DNA from: Limnomonas spitsbergensis
Lineage: Eukaryota > Chlorophyta > Chlorophyceae > Chlamydomonadales
DNA: 64,000 nt
Reading direction: 5' to 3'
Assembly (NCBI GenBank): GCA_037349105.1
Contig: JAYJMM010000039.1
Coordinates: 5,982,501-6,046,500, forward strand
Under the pieces are notes generated by a model. That model was given only the letters and a program-made list of their open reading frames with translations, was not told the DNA's origin and searched no databases. Of the stretch, positions 33,601 to 48,600 are shown one piece after another (position 1 is the stretch's first letter; each line of letters begins with the position of its first letter). The position numbers and the translations under genes were made by a program.

Positions 33601-36600
33601 ACGCTACCACTTACTTGGTGAGAGGGTAAGGATGGAGGAGATATGTGGGGTTGCCGGAAACTGCTGGGAAGCTTCTGGGTATCCACAGGGTAGCTTCATG
33701 TCAGCTTCATGGTAGCTGTATGGCAGCTTCAGGGCAGCTACAGTACAGCTTCCGGTCAAGCAACAATGCTACTACTTACTTAGTTATGGGGGTGTACTTT
33801 TGGGGTCGTAGTTTTATTCCTTTCTTTCTGGGGTCCCAACTAAGACCGGCCAACTGCGGGTGGTCGGCAGAAATGTTGTGAATTTGAGAGGTGGCATCAA
33901 AATTTCGTTGAAATTGTCTGCAGAGGGGGATTGTTTGTCAATCCATTTGAAACTGCGCGTCCACACTCAGGCATCCACACCTGACGGCAAGCGCGTGGCC
34001 ATCAAGGCGTTGTCGCTGGCTGCTCTCAGGGACTGGAAGCAGCTCGAGCTCTTCCAAAGGGAGGCTCAGGTGAGCTTGAGTGTTGCGTTACGATGAAGGC
34101 GAGCTCTAAGAGACAAATAAAAATACCGTTACCGAGACCGATACCGGCAGCTGTGTGCGTTTTAAATTAGTTTATTGCGCAAAAAAATGCATTTGGCAGG
34201 CTGCTTGGCAGCCACTGCTGAGCCGATGCGGACCAAACCTTGTCCAGTCCACTAAACCTTAACCCTAAACCTTAACCCTAAACCCTAAACCCTAAACCCT
34301 GGCTATTTTTGATCGTAGTGTGTTGGTAGTAACACATTTTACTCTCAGGGCCCAACCTTCATGGATTCTTGAGGTGGGAAATCGGCATGCAGATTATTGA
34401 GACAAGCGCGGCGATGCTCTTTGCTTGAGCTGCCAGCCTGTCATGTTCTGATGGTGGTTACGGACATCTTGAACCCTGCCCTTTTGAATCCTATGCTAGG
34501 ATTTAGGGTTTAGGGTTGTGGTATATTCTTCCGGTCGGTATATTCTGCCAGCCTGTGATATTCTGCTGGCGGGGGTCAGACATTGTGAACCCTGCCTCAT
34601 TGCAGCCTGTTCTAGGGTTTAGGGTTGTGGTATGGTCTGACGGTGGGGGTCAGACATCGTGAACCCTGCCTCATTGCAGCCTGTGCTAGGGTTTAGGGTT
34701 GTGGTATGGTCTGACGGTGGGGGTCAGACATCGTGAACCCTGCCTCATTGCAGCCTGTGCTAGGGTTTCCTGGCTCATTAGAGGGTCAAATAACCTGGAC
34801 CCTAAGCTCCTTTGCATGCTGGGCTGGGTGCTTGCGTGTCTGAATGAAAAAATGGAAACAAATGTGGGGGAAATGTGTGGGGGGAATCCGTCCACACTGC
34901 CGGCCAGTTTCAGCCCCCCGGTCGGCCTTGTCCGGCCAAAACAAAACTCTACTGTATATTCGCTTTGCCGTCCCTCATTATTAACGTTGTTAGGGGTTGA
35001 GGGTCCACTAATTACTAACTGTCCATTGTGAACGCCATTGTGAACATGCATGGATTTCAGTCAGAAAATAGGAGTTTGGGTCAAAAGTTTGCCCTGAGGG
35101 CAGCATGAAAAGGAATTTTTTCATACCCGAGGGAAGGCAAATCAAATTTACGGTAGGCAGGCAAAAAACGGCCACCTAGCTGACCCAGGTAACATCCCTG
35201 GTGTCCTCTCCACCATTTTCTCCAGTTGCTTTCTCTCCCAAGCTGGGTTACAGGCCTTTTGAGTAGGGTCCAGAGTGGTTTGCCATTGACATACATCAAG
35301 TAAGAAGTAAGAACTCGTGTCGTTTCCAATCGTTCGTGAATTTAACGGATCCCTAGGTATAGGCGACCCGTAGGTAAACCTGCCCGTACGGGATACGCGC
35401 ACCCTCCCCCGAGTCATAGTAACTGTGGATCAGTCACTCGTCGGTACCTCTTTTATTTCGCGATTTCCCTCATGACTGGCTACGGCGCGTACGTAAACGC
35501 ACACATACATCACATAACTGAATGCTGCCTGGTAACCCTCCCTGGCGTCACCTGTCTGTATCCCGTGGAGCATCGACCCTGTGATAGTCTGATAAAGGGT
35601 CAAAGTGATCCCTCAAACCTCAAGCCTTGAACCCTGAACCCCGACACCTCAAACATTTTCTCTTATCTCCCCACCCTCAACCTTTGAACCCTGATCCCTC
35701 AAACCTCGACCCTCAACCATGAACCCGTAGCCCTCAACACTCAACCCTAGGCCCTGAACCCTTGCCCCCTATATGCTGACCGCCCTGCGTCATCCGCCCA
35801 CACCTTGTTACATTCAACCTGCGACAGTCTGATAGGCACTCACTCTGATCTGACGACCCTCAAACCTTGGCCCTGAACCCTAACCTTACACCCTGAACCC
35901 TAACCCTTATCCTACACCTTGAATCCTTGCTCCCTCAACCCTTGAAACCTTTAACCCCCCCCCCACACATTTAAACCCTTAGCCCCCAAACCTTAACCCT
36001 AGGCCCTCAACCCTTGTCCCCTAGGTGCTGGCCTCTCTGCGTCATCCGTCCATACCTTGTTACATTGACTACTTTGAGCAGGACCAGAACGACACCCGGA
36101 GCTTCTATATTGTGCAGGTGGGGCTTAGGGTTTAAGGTTTAGATACGATACCCGTAGCTTCTATATTGTGGCAGTATTGGCGCAGTACTGGCGCAGTACT
36201 GGTGCGGTACTGGAACAGTACTGGCGTGGTATTGGCGCAGTATTGGCGTAGTACTGGTGAGGTACTGGTGCGGTACTGGCGCAGTTCTGGCGCTGTACTA
36301 GCACAGTATTGGCGCAGTACTGGCGTAGTACTGATGCGGTACTGGTGCGGTACTGGCGCAGTTCTGACGCTGTACTAGCACAGTATTGGCGCAGTACTGG
36401 CGTAGTACTGGTGCGGTACTGGTGCGGTAACGGCGTAGTTCTGGCGCTGTACTAGCACAGTACTGGCGCAGGACTGGCACAGTACTGGCGCAGCACTAGC
36501 GCAGTATTGGGTTTAGGGTCAGGAGGTTAAAGGTTAAACTCTGAAGTTTAAGGTTTGGGCTTGAAGGTTCAGGGTTAGGGATTCAAAATTCAGGGTTAAG

Positions 36601-39600
36601 GGTTACACCCTCTGGAACCTGCCCTCCCTCCCCCAAGTATCACACTTTAATGACAACCTGTCTGCTGATCAGCTCTCGCGTGTGATATGCTTGAGCATAG
36701 GCTTGTCTTGGTGCGTGTTTGCATGCTGATTTTGTGCATGTGCGTTGTGAGAGTTTGCTCGCTAGTTTTAAGAATTTTCTCCTGTGTGTGCGTGTGTCCA
36801 TGCTCCGGGTGTATGCTGAATTAGGTTTATTTTCTTTATTTGACGGATTCAGCTTAATTAGGTTTAGTTTATTCTTTATTAAATTACTAAGCTGAATTAC
36901 CGGTAGCTTTATTTCTTTCCCCATGAATTTAGCTTAAATACCTTTATTTTCTTTATTTATTGATTGCCCCTCCCTGTGTGTGTGTGTGTGTCTTGGCAGG
37001 AGGTGGTGGCGGGCAAGAGCCTGGCGCAGATGGTGTCGGAGGGCATGCGAGCCAGTGATGACGAGGTGAGCTTTATTTCATGCACGATTCAGCTACAATT
37101 CAGCTACCTCACCGCAATGAGGAGGTGAGGGACAGTGCTTATTTCATGCACGATTCAGCTACGATTCAGCTACCTCACCGCAATGAGGAGGTGAGGGACA
37201 ATGCTTATTTCATGCACGATTCAGCTACAATTCAGCCACCTCACTGTAATGAGGAGGTGAGGGACAATGCTTATTTCATGCACGATTCAGCTACGATTCA
37301 GCTACCTCACCGCAATGAGGAGGTGAGGGACAATGCTTATTTCATGCACGATTCAGCTACGATACAGCTACCTCACCGCAATGAGGAGGTGAGGGACAAT
37401 ACTTATTTCATGCACAATTCAGCTACGATTCAGCTACCTCACCGCAATGAGGAGGTGAGGGACAATGCTTATTTCATGCACGATTCAGCTACGATTCAGC
37501 TACCTCACCGCAATGAGGAGGTGAGGGACAATGCTTATTTCATGCACGATTCAGCTACCTCATTGCAATGAGGAGGTGAGGGACAATACTTATTTCATGC
37601 ACGATTTAGCTACGATTCAGCTACCTCGCCGCAATGAGGAGGTGAGGGACAATGCTTATTTCATGCACGATTCAGCTAAGATTCAGCTACCTCACCGCAA
37701 TGAGGAGGTGAGGGACAATGCTTATTTCATGCACGATTCAGCTACGATTCAGCTACCTCACCGCAATGAGGAGGTGAGGGACAATGCTTATTTCATGCAC
37801 AATTCAGCTAAGATTCAGCTACCTCACCGCAATGAGGAGGTGAGGGACAATGCTTATTTCATGCACGATTCAGCTAAGATTCAGCTACCTCACCGCAATG
37901 AGGAGGTGAGGGACAATGCTTATTTCATGCACGATTCAGCTACGATTCAGCTACCTCACTGCAATGAGGAGGTGAGGGACAATGCTTACTTCATGCATGA
38001 TTCAGCTACAATTCAGCTACCTCGCCGCAATGAGGAGGTGAGGGACAATGCTTATTTCATGCACGATTCAGCTAAGATTCAGCTACCTCACCGCAATGAG
38101 GAGGTGAGGGACAGTGCTTATTTCATGCACGATTCAGCTACGATTCAGCTACCTCACCGCTATGAGGAGGTGAGGGACAATGCTTATTTCATGCACGATT
38201 CAGCTACGATTCAGCTACCTCGCCGCAATGAGGAGGTGAGGGACAATGCTTATTTCATGCACGATTCAGCTAAGATTCAGCTACCTCACCGCAATGAGGA
38301 GGTGAGGGACAATGCTTATTTCATGCACGATTCAGCTAAGATTCAGCTACCTCGCCGCAATGAGGAGGTGAGGGACAATGCTTATTTCATGCACGATTCA
38401 GCTAAGATTCAGCTACCTCACCGCAATGAGGAGGTGAGGGACAATGCTTATTTCATGCACGATTCAGCTAAGATTCAGCTACCTCACCGCAATGAGGAGG
38501 TGAGGGACAATGCTTATTTCATGCACGATTCAGCTACGATTCAGCTACCTCACTGCAATGAGGAGGTGAGGGACAATGCTTATTTCATGCACGATTCAGC
38601 TACGATTCAGCTACCTCGCCGCAATGAGGAGGTGAGGGACAATGCTTATTTCATGCACGATTCAGCTACGATTCAGCTACCTCACCGCAATGAGGAGGTG
38701 AGGGACAATGCTTATTTCATGCACGATTCAGCTACCTCACCGCAATGAGGAGGTGAGGGACAATACTTATTTCATGCACAATTCAGCTACGATTCAGCTA
38801 CCTCACCGCAATGAGGAGGTGAGGGACAATGCTTATTTCATGCACGATTCAGCTACGATTCAGCTACCTCACCGCAATGAGGAGGTGAGGGACAATGCTT
38901 ATTTCATGCACGATTTAGCTACGATGCAGCTGCCTCACTGCAATGAGGAGGTGAGGGACAATGCTTATTTCATGCACGATTCAGCTACGATTCATCTACC
39001 TCACCGCAATGAGGAGGTGAGGGACAATGCTTATTTCATGCACGATTCAGCTACGATTCAGCTACCTCGCCGCAATGAGGAGGTGAAGGACAATGCTTAT
39101 TTCATGCACGATTCAGCTACGATTCAGCTACCTCACCGCAATGAGGAGGTGAGGGACAATGCTTATTTCATGCACGATTCAGCTACGATTCAGCTACCTC
39201 ACCGCAATGAGGAGGTGAGGGACAATGCTTATTTCATGCACGATTCAGCTACCTCACCGCAATGAGGAGGTGAGGGACAATGCTTATTTCATGCACGATT
39301 CAGCTACGATTCAGCTACCTCACTGCAATGAGGAGGTGAGGGACAATGCTTACTTCATGCATGATTCAGCCACGATTCAGCTACCTCGCCGCAATGAGGA
39401 GGTGAGGGACAATGCTTATTTCATGCACGATTCAGCTAAGATTCAGCTACCTCACCGCAATGAGGAGGTGAGGGACAGTGCTTATTTCATGCACGATTCA
39501 GCTACGATTCAGCTACCTCACCGCAATGAGGAGGTGAGGGACAATGCTTATTTCATGCACGATTCAGCTACGATTCAGCTACCTCGCCGCAATGAGGAGG

Positions 39601-42600
39601 TGAGGGACAATGCTTATTTCATGCACGATTCAGCTAAGATTCAGCTACCTCACCGCAATGAGGAGGTGAGGGACAATGCTTATTTCATGCACGATTCAGC
39701 TAAGATTCAGCTACCTCGCCGCAATGAGGAGGTGAGGGACAATGCTTATTTCATGCACGATTCAGCTAAGATTCAGCTACCTCACCGCAATGAGGAGGTG
39801 AGGGACAATGCTTATTTCATGCACGATTCAGCTAAGATTCAGCTACCTCACCGCAATGAGGAGGTGAGGGACAATGCTTATTTCATGCACGATTCAGCTA
39901 CGATTCAGCTACCTCATTGCAATGAGGAGGTGAGGGACAATGCTTATTTCATGCACGATTCAGCTACCTCACCGCAATGAGGAGGTGAGGGAAAATACTT
40001 ATTTCATGCACAATTCAGCTACGATTCAGCTACCTCACCGCAATGAGGAGGTGAGGGACAATGCTTATTTCATGCACGATTAAGCTACGATTCAGCTACC
40101 TCACCGCAATGAGGAGGTGAGGGACAATGCTTATTTCATGCACGATTTAGCTACGATTCAGCTGCCTCACTGCAATGAGGAGGTGAGGGACAGTGCTTAT
40201 TTCATGCACGATTCAGCTACGATTCAGCTACCTCACCGCAATGAGGAGGTGAGGGACAATGCTTATTTCATGCACGATTCAGCTACGATTCAGCTACCTC
40301 GCCGCAATGAGGAGGTGAGGGACAATGCTTATTTCATGCACGATTCAGCTACGATTCAGCTACCTCACCGCAATGAGGAGGTGAGGGACAATGCTTATTT
40401 CATGCACGATTCAGCTAAGATTCAGCTACCTCACCGCAATGAGGAGGTGAGGGACAGTGCTTATTTCATGCACGATTCAGCTACGATTCAGCTACCTCAC
40501 CGCAATGAGGAGGTGAGGGACAATGCTTATTTCATGCACGATTCAGCTACGATTCAGCTACCTCACCGCAATGAGGAGGTGAGGGACAATGCTTATTTCA
40601 TGCACGATTCAGCTAAGATTCAGCTACCTCACCGCAATGAGGAGGTGAGGGACAATGCTTATTTCATGCACGATTCAGCTAAGATTCAGCTACCTCGCCG
40701 CAATGAGGAGGTGAGGGACAATGCTTATTTCATGCACGATTCAGCTACGATTCAGCTACCTCACTGCAATGAGGAGGTGAGGGACAATGCTTACTTCATG
40801 CATGATTCAGCTACGATTCAGCTACCTCGCCGCAATGAGGAGGTGAGGGACAATGCTTACTTCATGCATGATTCAGCTACGATTCAGCTACCTCGCCGCA
40901 ATGAGGAGGTGAGGGACAATGCTTATTTCATGCACGATTCAGCTAAGATTCAGCTACCTCACCGCAATGAGGAGGTGAGGGACAGTGCTTATTTCATGCA
41001 CGATTCAGCTACGATTCAGCTACCTCACCGCAATGAGGAGGTGAGGGACAATGCTTATTTCATGCACGATTCAGCTACGATTCAGCTACCTCGCCGCAAT
41101 GAGGAGGTGAGGGACAATGCTTATTTCATGCACGATTCAGCTAAGATTCAGCTACCTCACCGCAATGAGGAGGTGAGGGACAGTGTCAAATAACCTGGAC
41201 CCTAAGCTCCTTTGCATGCTGGGCTGGGTGCTTGCGTGTCTGAATGAAAAAATGGAAACAAATGTGGGGGAAATGTGTGGGGGGAATCCGTCCACACTGC
41301 CGGCCAGTTTCAGCCCCCCGGTCGGCCTTGTCCGGCCAAAACAAAACTCTACTGTATATTCGCTTTGCCGTCCCTCATTATTAACGTTGTTAGGGGTTGA
41401 GGGTCCACTAATTACTAACTGTCCATTGTGAACGCCATTGTGAACATGCATGGATTTCAGTCAGAAAATAGGAGTTTGGGTCAAAAGTTTGCCCTGAGGG
41501 CAGCATGAAAAGGAATTTTTTCATACCCGAGGGAAGGCAAATCAAATTTACGGTAGGCAGGCAAAAAACGGCCACCTAGCTGACCCAGGTAACATCCCTG
41601 GTGTCCTCTCCACCATTTTCTCCAGTTGCTTTCTCTCCCAAGCTGGGTTACAGGCCTTTTGAGTAGGGTCCAGAGTGGTTTGCCATTGACATACATCAAG
41701 TAAGAAGTAAGAACTCGTGTCGTTTCCAATCGTTCGTGAATTTAACGGATCCCTAGGTATAGGCGACCCGTAGGTAAACCTGCCCGTACGGGATACGCGC
41801 ACCCTCCCCCGAGTCATAGTAACTGTGGATCAGTCACTCGTCGGTACCTCTTTTATTTCGCGATTTCCCTCATGACTGGCTACGGCGCGTACGTAAACGC
41901 ACACATACATCACATAACTGAATGCTGCCTGGTAACCCTCCCTGGCGTCACCTGTCTGTATCCCGTGGAGCATCGACCCTGTGATAGTCTGATAAAGGGT
42001 CAAAGTGATCCCTCAAACCTCAAGCCTTGAACCCTGAACCCCGACACCTCAAACATTTTCTCTTATCTCCCCACCCTCAACCTTTGAACCCTGATCCCTC
42101 AAACCTCGACCCTCAACCATGAACCCGTAGCCCTCAACACTCAACCCTAGGCCCTGAACCCTTGCCCCCTATATGCTGACCGCCCTGCGTCATCCGCCCA
42201 CACCTTGTTACATTCAACCTGCGACAGTCTGATAGGCACTCACTCTGATCTGACGACCCTCAAACCTTGGCCCTGAACCCTAACCTTACACCCTGAACCC
42301 TAACCCTTATCCTACACCTTGAATCCTTGCTCCCTCAACCCTTGAAACCTTTAACCCCCCCCCCACACATTTAAACCCTTAGCCCCCAAACCTTAACCCT
42401 AGGCCCTCAACCCTTGTCCCCTAGGTGCTGGCCTCTCTGCGTCATCCGTCCATACCTTGTTACATTGACTACTTTGAGCAGGACCAGAACGACACCCGGA
42501 GCTTCTATATTGTGCAGGTGGGGCTTAGGGTTTAAGGTTTAGATACGATACCCGTAGCTTCTATATTGTGGCAGTATTGGCGCAGTACTGGCGCAGTACT

Positions 42601-45600
42601 GGTGCGGTACTGGAACAGTACTGGCGTGGTATTGGCGCAGTATTGGCGTAGTACTGGTGAGGTACTGGTGCGGTACTGGCGCAGTTCTGGCGCTGTACTA
42701 GCACAGTATTGGCGCAGTACTGGCGTAGTACTGATGCGGTACTGGTGCGGTACTGGCGCAGTTCTGACGCTGTACTAGCACAGTATTGGCGCAGTACTGG
42801 CGTAGTACTGGTGCGGTACTGGTGCGGTAACGGCGTAGTTCTGGCGCTGTACTAGCACAGTACTGGCGCAGGACTGGCACAGTACTGGCGCAGCACTAGC
42901 GCAGTATTGGGTTTAGGGTCAGGAGGTTAAAGGTTAAACTCTGAAGTTTAAGGTTTGGGCTTGAAGGTTCAGGGTTAGGGATTCAAAATTCAGGGTTAAG
43001 GGTTACACCCTCTGGAACCTGCCCTCCCTCCCCCAAGTATCACACTTTAATGACAACCTGTCTGCTGATCAGCTCTCGCGTGTGATATGCTTGAGCATAG
43101 GCTTGTCTTGGTGCGTGTTTGCATGCTGATTTTGTGCATGTGCGTTGTGAGAGTTTGCTCGCTAGTTTTAAGAATTTTCTCCTGTGTGTGCGTGTGTCCA
43201 TGCTCCGGGTGTATGCTGAATTAGGTTTATTTTCTTTATTTGACGGATTCAGCTTAATTAGGTTTAGTTTATTCTTTATTAAATTACTAAGCTGAATTAC
43301 CGGTAGCTTTATTTCTTTCCCCATGAATTTAGCTTAAATACCTTTATTTTCTTTATTTATTGATTGCCCCTCCCTGTGTGTGTGTGTGTGTCTTGGCAGG
43401 AGGTGGTGGCGGGCAAGAGCCTGGCGCAGATGGTGTCGGAGGGCATGCGAGCCAGTGATGACGAGGTGAGCTTTATTTCATGCACGATTCAGCTACAATT
43501 CAGCTACCTCACCGCAATGAGGAGGTGAGGGACAGTGCTTATTTCATGCACGATTCAGCTACGATTCAGCTACCTCACCGCAATGAGGAGGTGAGGGACA
43601 ATGCTTATTTCATGCACGATTCAGCTACAATTCAGCCACCTCACTGTAATGAGGAGGTGAGGGACAATGCTTATTTCATGCACGATTCAGCTACGATTCA
43701 GCTACCTCACCGCAATGAGGAGGTGAGGGACAATGCTTATTTCATGCACGATTCAGCTACGATACAGCTACCTCACCGCAATGAGGAGGTGAGGGACAAT
43801 ACTTATTTCATGCACAATTCAGCTACGATTCAGCTACCTCACCGCAATGAGGAGGTGAGGGACAATGCTTATTTCATGCACGATTCAGCTACGATTCAGC
43901 TACCTCACCGCAATGAGGAGGTGAGGGACAATGCTTATTTCATGCACGATTCAGCTACCTCATTGCAATGAGGAGGTGAGGGACAATACTTATTTCATGC
44001 ACGATTTAGCTACGATTCAGCTACCTCACCGCAATGAGGAGGTGAGGGACAATGCTTATTTCATGCACGATTCAGCTAAGATTCAGCTACCTCACCGCAA
44101 TGAGGAGGTGAGGGACAATGCTTATTTCATGCACGATTCAGCTACGATTCAGCTACCTCACCGCAATGAGGAGGTGAGGGACAATGCTTATTTCATGCAC
44201 AATTCAGCTAAGATTCAGCTACCTCACCGCAATGAGGAGGTGAGGGACAATGCTTATTTCATGCACGATTCAGCTAAGATTCAGCTACCTCACCGCAATG
44301 AGGAGGTGAGGGACAATGCTTATTTCATGCACGATTCAGCTACGATTCAGCTACCTCACTGCAATGAGGAGGTGAGGGACAATGCTTACTTCATGCATGA
44401 TTCAGCTACAATTCAGCTACCTCGCCGCAATGAGGAGGTGAGGGACAATGCTTATTTCATGCACGATTCAGCTAAGATTCAGCTACCTCACCGCAATGAG
44501 GAGGTGAGGGACAGTGCTTATTTCATGCACGATTCAGCTACGATTCAGCTACCTCACCGCTATGAGGAGGTGAGGGACAATGCTTATTTCATGCACGATT
44601 CAGCTACGATTCAGCTACCTCGCCGCAATGAGGAGGTGAGGGACAATGCTTATTTCATGCACGATTCAGCTAAGATTCAGCTACCTCACCGCAATGAGGA
44701 GGTGAGGGACAATGCTTATTTCATGCACGATTCAGCTAAGATTCAGCTACCTCGCCGCAATGAGGAGGTGAGGGACAATGCTTATTTCATGCACGATTCA
44801 GCTAAGATTCAGCTACCTCACCGCAATGAGGAGGTGAGGGACAATGCTTATTTCATGCACGATTCAGCTAAGATTCAGCTACCTCACCGCAATGAGGAGG
44901 TGAGGGACAATGCTTATTTCATGCACGATTCAGCTACGATTCAGCTACCTCACTGCAATGAGGAGGTGAGGGACAATGCTTATTTCATGCACGATTCAGC
45001 TACGATTCAGCTACCTCGCCGCAATGAGGAGGTGAGGGACAATGCTTATTTCATGCACGATTCAGCTACGATTCAGCTACCTCACCGCAATGAGGAGGTG
45101 AGGGACAATGCTTATTTCATGCACGATTCAGCTACCTCACCGCAATGAGGAGGTGAGGGACAATACTTATTTCATGCACAATTCAGCTACGATTCAGCTA
45201 CCTCACCGCAATGAGGAGGTGAGGGACAATGCTTATTTCATGCACGATTCAGCTACGATTCAGCTACCTCACCGCAATGAGGAGGTGAGGGACAATGCTT
45301 ATTTCATGCACGATTTAGCTACGATGCAGCTGCCTCACTGCAATGAGGAGGTGAGGGACAATGCTTATTTCATGCACGATTCAGCTACGATTCATCTACC
45401 TCACCGCAATGAGGAGGTGAGGGACAATGCTTATTTCATGCACGATTCAGCTACGATTCAGCTACCTCGCCGCAATGAGGAGGTGAAGGACAATGCTTAT
45501 TTCATGCACGATTCAGCTACGATTCAGCTACCTCACCGCAATGAGGAGGTGAGGGACAATGCTTATTTCATGCACGATTCAGCTACGATTCAGCTACCTC

Positions 45601-48600
45601 ACCGCAATGAGGAGGTGAGGGACAATGCTTATTTCATGCACGATTCAGCTACCTCACCGCAATGAGGAGGTGAGGGACAATGCTTATTTCATGCACGATT
45701 CAGCTACGATTCAGCTACCTCACTGCAATGAGGAGGTGAGGGACAATGCTTACTTCATGCATGATTCAGCCACGATTCAGCTACCTCGCCGCAATGAGGA
45801 GGTGAGGGACAATGCTTATTTCATGCACGATTCAGCTAAGATTCAGCTACCTCACCGCAATGAGGAGGTGAGGGACAGTGCTTATTTCATGCACGATTCA
45901 GCTACGATTCAGCTACCTCACCGCAATGAGGAGGTGAGGGACAATGCTTATTTCATGCACGATTCAGCTACGATTCAGCTACCTCGCCGCAATGAGGAGG
46001 TGAGGGACAATGCTTATTTCATGCACGATTCAGCTAAGATTCAGCTACCTCACCGCAATGAGGAGGTGAGGGACAATGCTTATTTCATGCACGATTCAGC
46101 TAAGATTCAGCTACCTCGCCGCAATGAGGAGGTGAGGGACAATGCTTATTTCATGCACGATTCAGCTAAGATTCAGCTACCTCACCGCAATGAGGAGGTG
46201 AGGGACAATGCTTATTTCATGCACGATTCAGCTAAGATTCAGCTACCTCACCGCAATGAGGAGGTGAGGGACAATGCTTATTTCATGCACGATTCAGCTA
46301 CGATTCAGCTACCTCATTGCAATGAGGAGGTGAGGGACAATGCTTATTTCATGCACGATTCAGCTACCTCACCGCAATGAGGAGGTGAGGGAAAATACTT
46401 ATTTCATGCACAATTCAGCTACGATTCAGCTACCTCACCGCAATGAGGAGGTGAGGGACAATGCTTATTTCATGCACGATTAAGCTACGATTCAGCTACC
46501 TCACCGCAATGAGGAGGTGAGGGACAATGCTTATTTCATGCACGATTTAGCTACGATTCAGCTGCCTCACTGCAATGAGGAGGTGAGGGACAGTGCTTAT
46601 TTCATGCACGATTCAGCTACGATTCAGCTACCTCACCGCAATGAGGAGGTGAGGGACAATGCTTATTTCATGCACGATTCAGCTACGATTCAGCTACCTC
46701 GCCGCAATGAGGAGGTGAGGGACAATGCTTATTTCATGCACGATTCAGCTACGATTCAGCTACCTCACCGCAATGAGGAGGTGAGGGACAATGCTTATTT
46801 CATGCACGATTCAGCTAAGATTCAGCTACCTCACCGCAATGAGGAGGTGAGGGACAGTGCTTATTTCATGCACGATTCAGCTACGATTCAGCTACCTCAC
46901 CGCAATGAGGAGGTGAGGGACAATGCTTATTTCATGCACGATTCAGCTACGATTCAGCTACCTCACCGCAATGAGGAGGTGAGGGACAATGCTTATTTCA
47001 TGCACGATTCAGCTAAGATTCAGCTACCTCACCGCAATGAGGAGGTGAGGGACAATGCTTATTTCATGCACGATTCAGCTAAGATTCAGCTACCTCGCCG
47101 CAATGAGGAGGTGAGGGACAATGCTTATTTCATGCACGATTCAGCTACGATTCAGCTACCTCACTGCAATGAGGAGGTGAGGGACAATGCTTACTTCATG
47201 CATGATTCAGCTACGATTCAGCTACCTCGCCGCAATGAGGAGGTGAGGGACAATGCTTACTTCATGCATGATTCAGCTACGATTCAGCTACCTCGCCGCA
47301 ATGAGGAGGTGAGGGACAATGCTTATTTCATGCACGATTCAGCTAAGATTCAGCTACCTCACCGCAATGAGGAGGTGAGGGACAGTGCTTATTTCATGCA
47401 CGATTCAGCTACGATTCAGCTACCTCACCGCAATGAGGAGGTGAGGGACAATGCTTATTTCATGCACGATTCAGCTACGATTCAGCTACCTCGCCGCAAT
47501 GAGGAGGTGAGGGACAATGCTTATTTCATGCACGATTCAGCTAAGATTCAGCTACCTCACCGCAATGAGGAGGTGAGGGACAGTGCTTATTTCATGCACG
47601 ATTCAGCTACGATTCAGCTACCTCACCGCAATGAGGAGGTGAGGGACAATGCTTATTTCATGCACGATTCAGCTACGATTCAGCTACCTCGCCGCAATGA
47701 GGAGGTGAGGGACAATGCTTATTTCATGCACGATTCAGCTAAGATTCATCTACCTCACCGCAATGAGGAGGTGAGGGACAATGCTTATTTCATGCACGAT
47801 TCAGCTAAGATTCAGCTACCTCGCCGCAATGAGGAGGTGAGGGACAATGCTTATTTCATGCACGATTCAGCTAAGATTCAGCTACCTCACCGCAATGAGG
47901 AGGTGAGGGACAATGCTTATTTCATGCACGATTCAGCTAAGATTCAGCTACCTCACCGCAATGAGGAGGTGAGGGACAATGCTTATTTCATGCACGATTC
48001 AGCTACGATTCAGCTACCTCATTGCAATGAGGAGGTGAGGGACAATGCTTATTTCATGCACGATTCAGCTACCTCACCGCAATGAGGAGGTGAGGGACAA
48101 TACTTATTTCATGCACAATTCAGCTACGATTCAGCTACCTCACCGCAATGAGGAGGTGAGGGACAATGCTTATTTCATGCACGATTCAGCTACGATTCAG
48201 CTACCTCACCGCAATGAGGAGGTGAGGGACAATGCTTATTTCATGCACGATTTAGCTACGATTCAGCTGCCTCACTGCAATGAGGAGGTGAGGGACAATG
48301 CTTATTTCATGCACGATTCAGCTACGATTCAGCTACCTCACCGCAATGAGGAGGTGAGGGACAATGCTTATTTCATGCACGATTCAGCTACGATTCAGCT
48401 ACCTCACCGCAATGAGGAGGTGAGGGACAATGCTTATTTCATGCACGATTCAGCTACGATTCAGCTACCTCACCGCAATGAGGAGGTGAGGGACAATGCT
48501 TATTTCATGCACGATTCAGCTAAGATTCAGCTACCTCACCGCAATGAGGAGGTGAGGGACAGTGCTTATTTCATGCACGATTCAGCTACGATTCAGCTAC

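Larger units (their letters stand above)
34786..41185 (+). repeat. 6,400-bp tandem duplication, copy 1
   Basis: Direct repeat of 41186-47585. It contains the end of intron 3, a MITE, exon 4, the 11-bp array, exon 5 and about 4.1 kb of the 66-bp array. The junction at 41185/41186 joins mid-unit minisatellite (GGGACAGTG) to TCAAATAACCTGG with almost no microhomology. I noticed one difference between copies (G at 37628 versus A at 44028). Confidence 0.95.

Noticed and set aside
34786..47585. LTR retrotransposon (6.4-kb direct repeat as LTRs)
   Set aside because: The copies are directly adjacent with no internal region. They contain kinase exons and lack reverse transcriptase, a primer-binding site or TG..CA ends.
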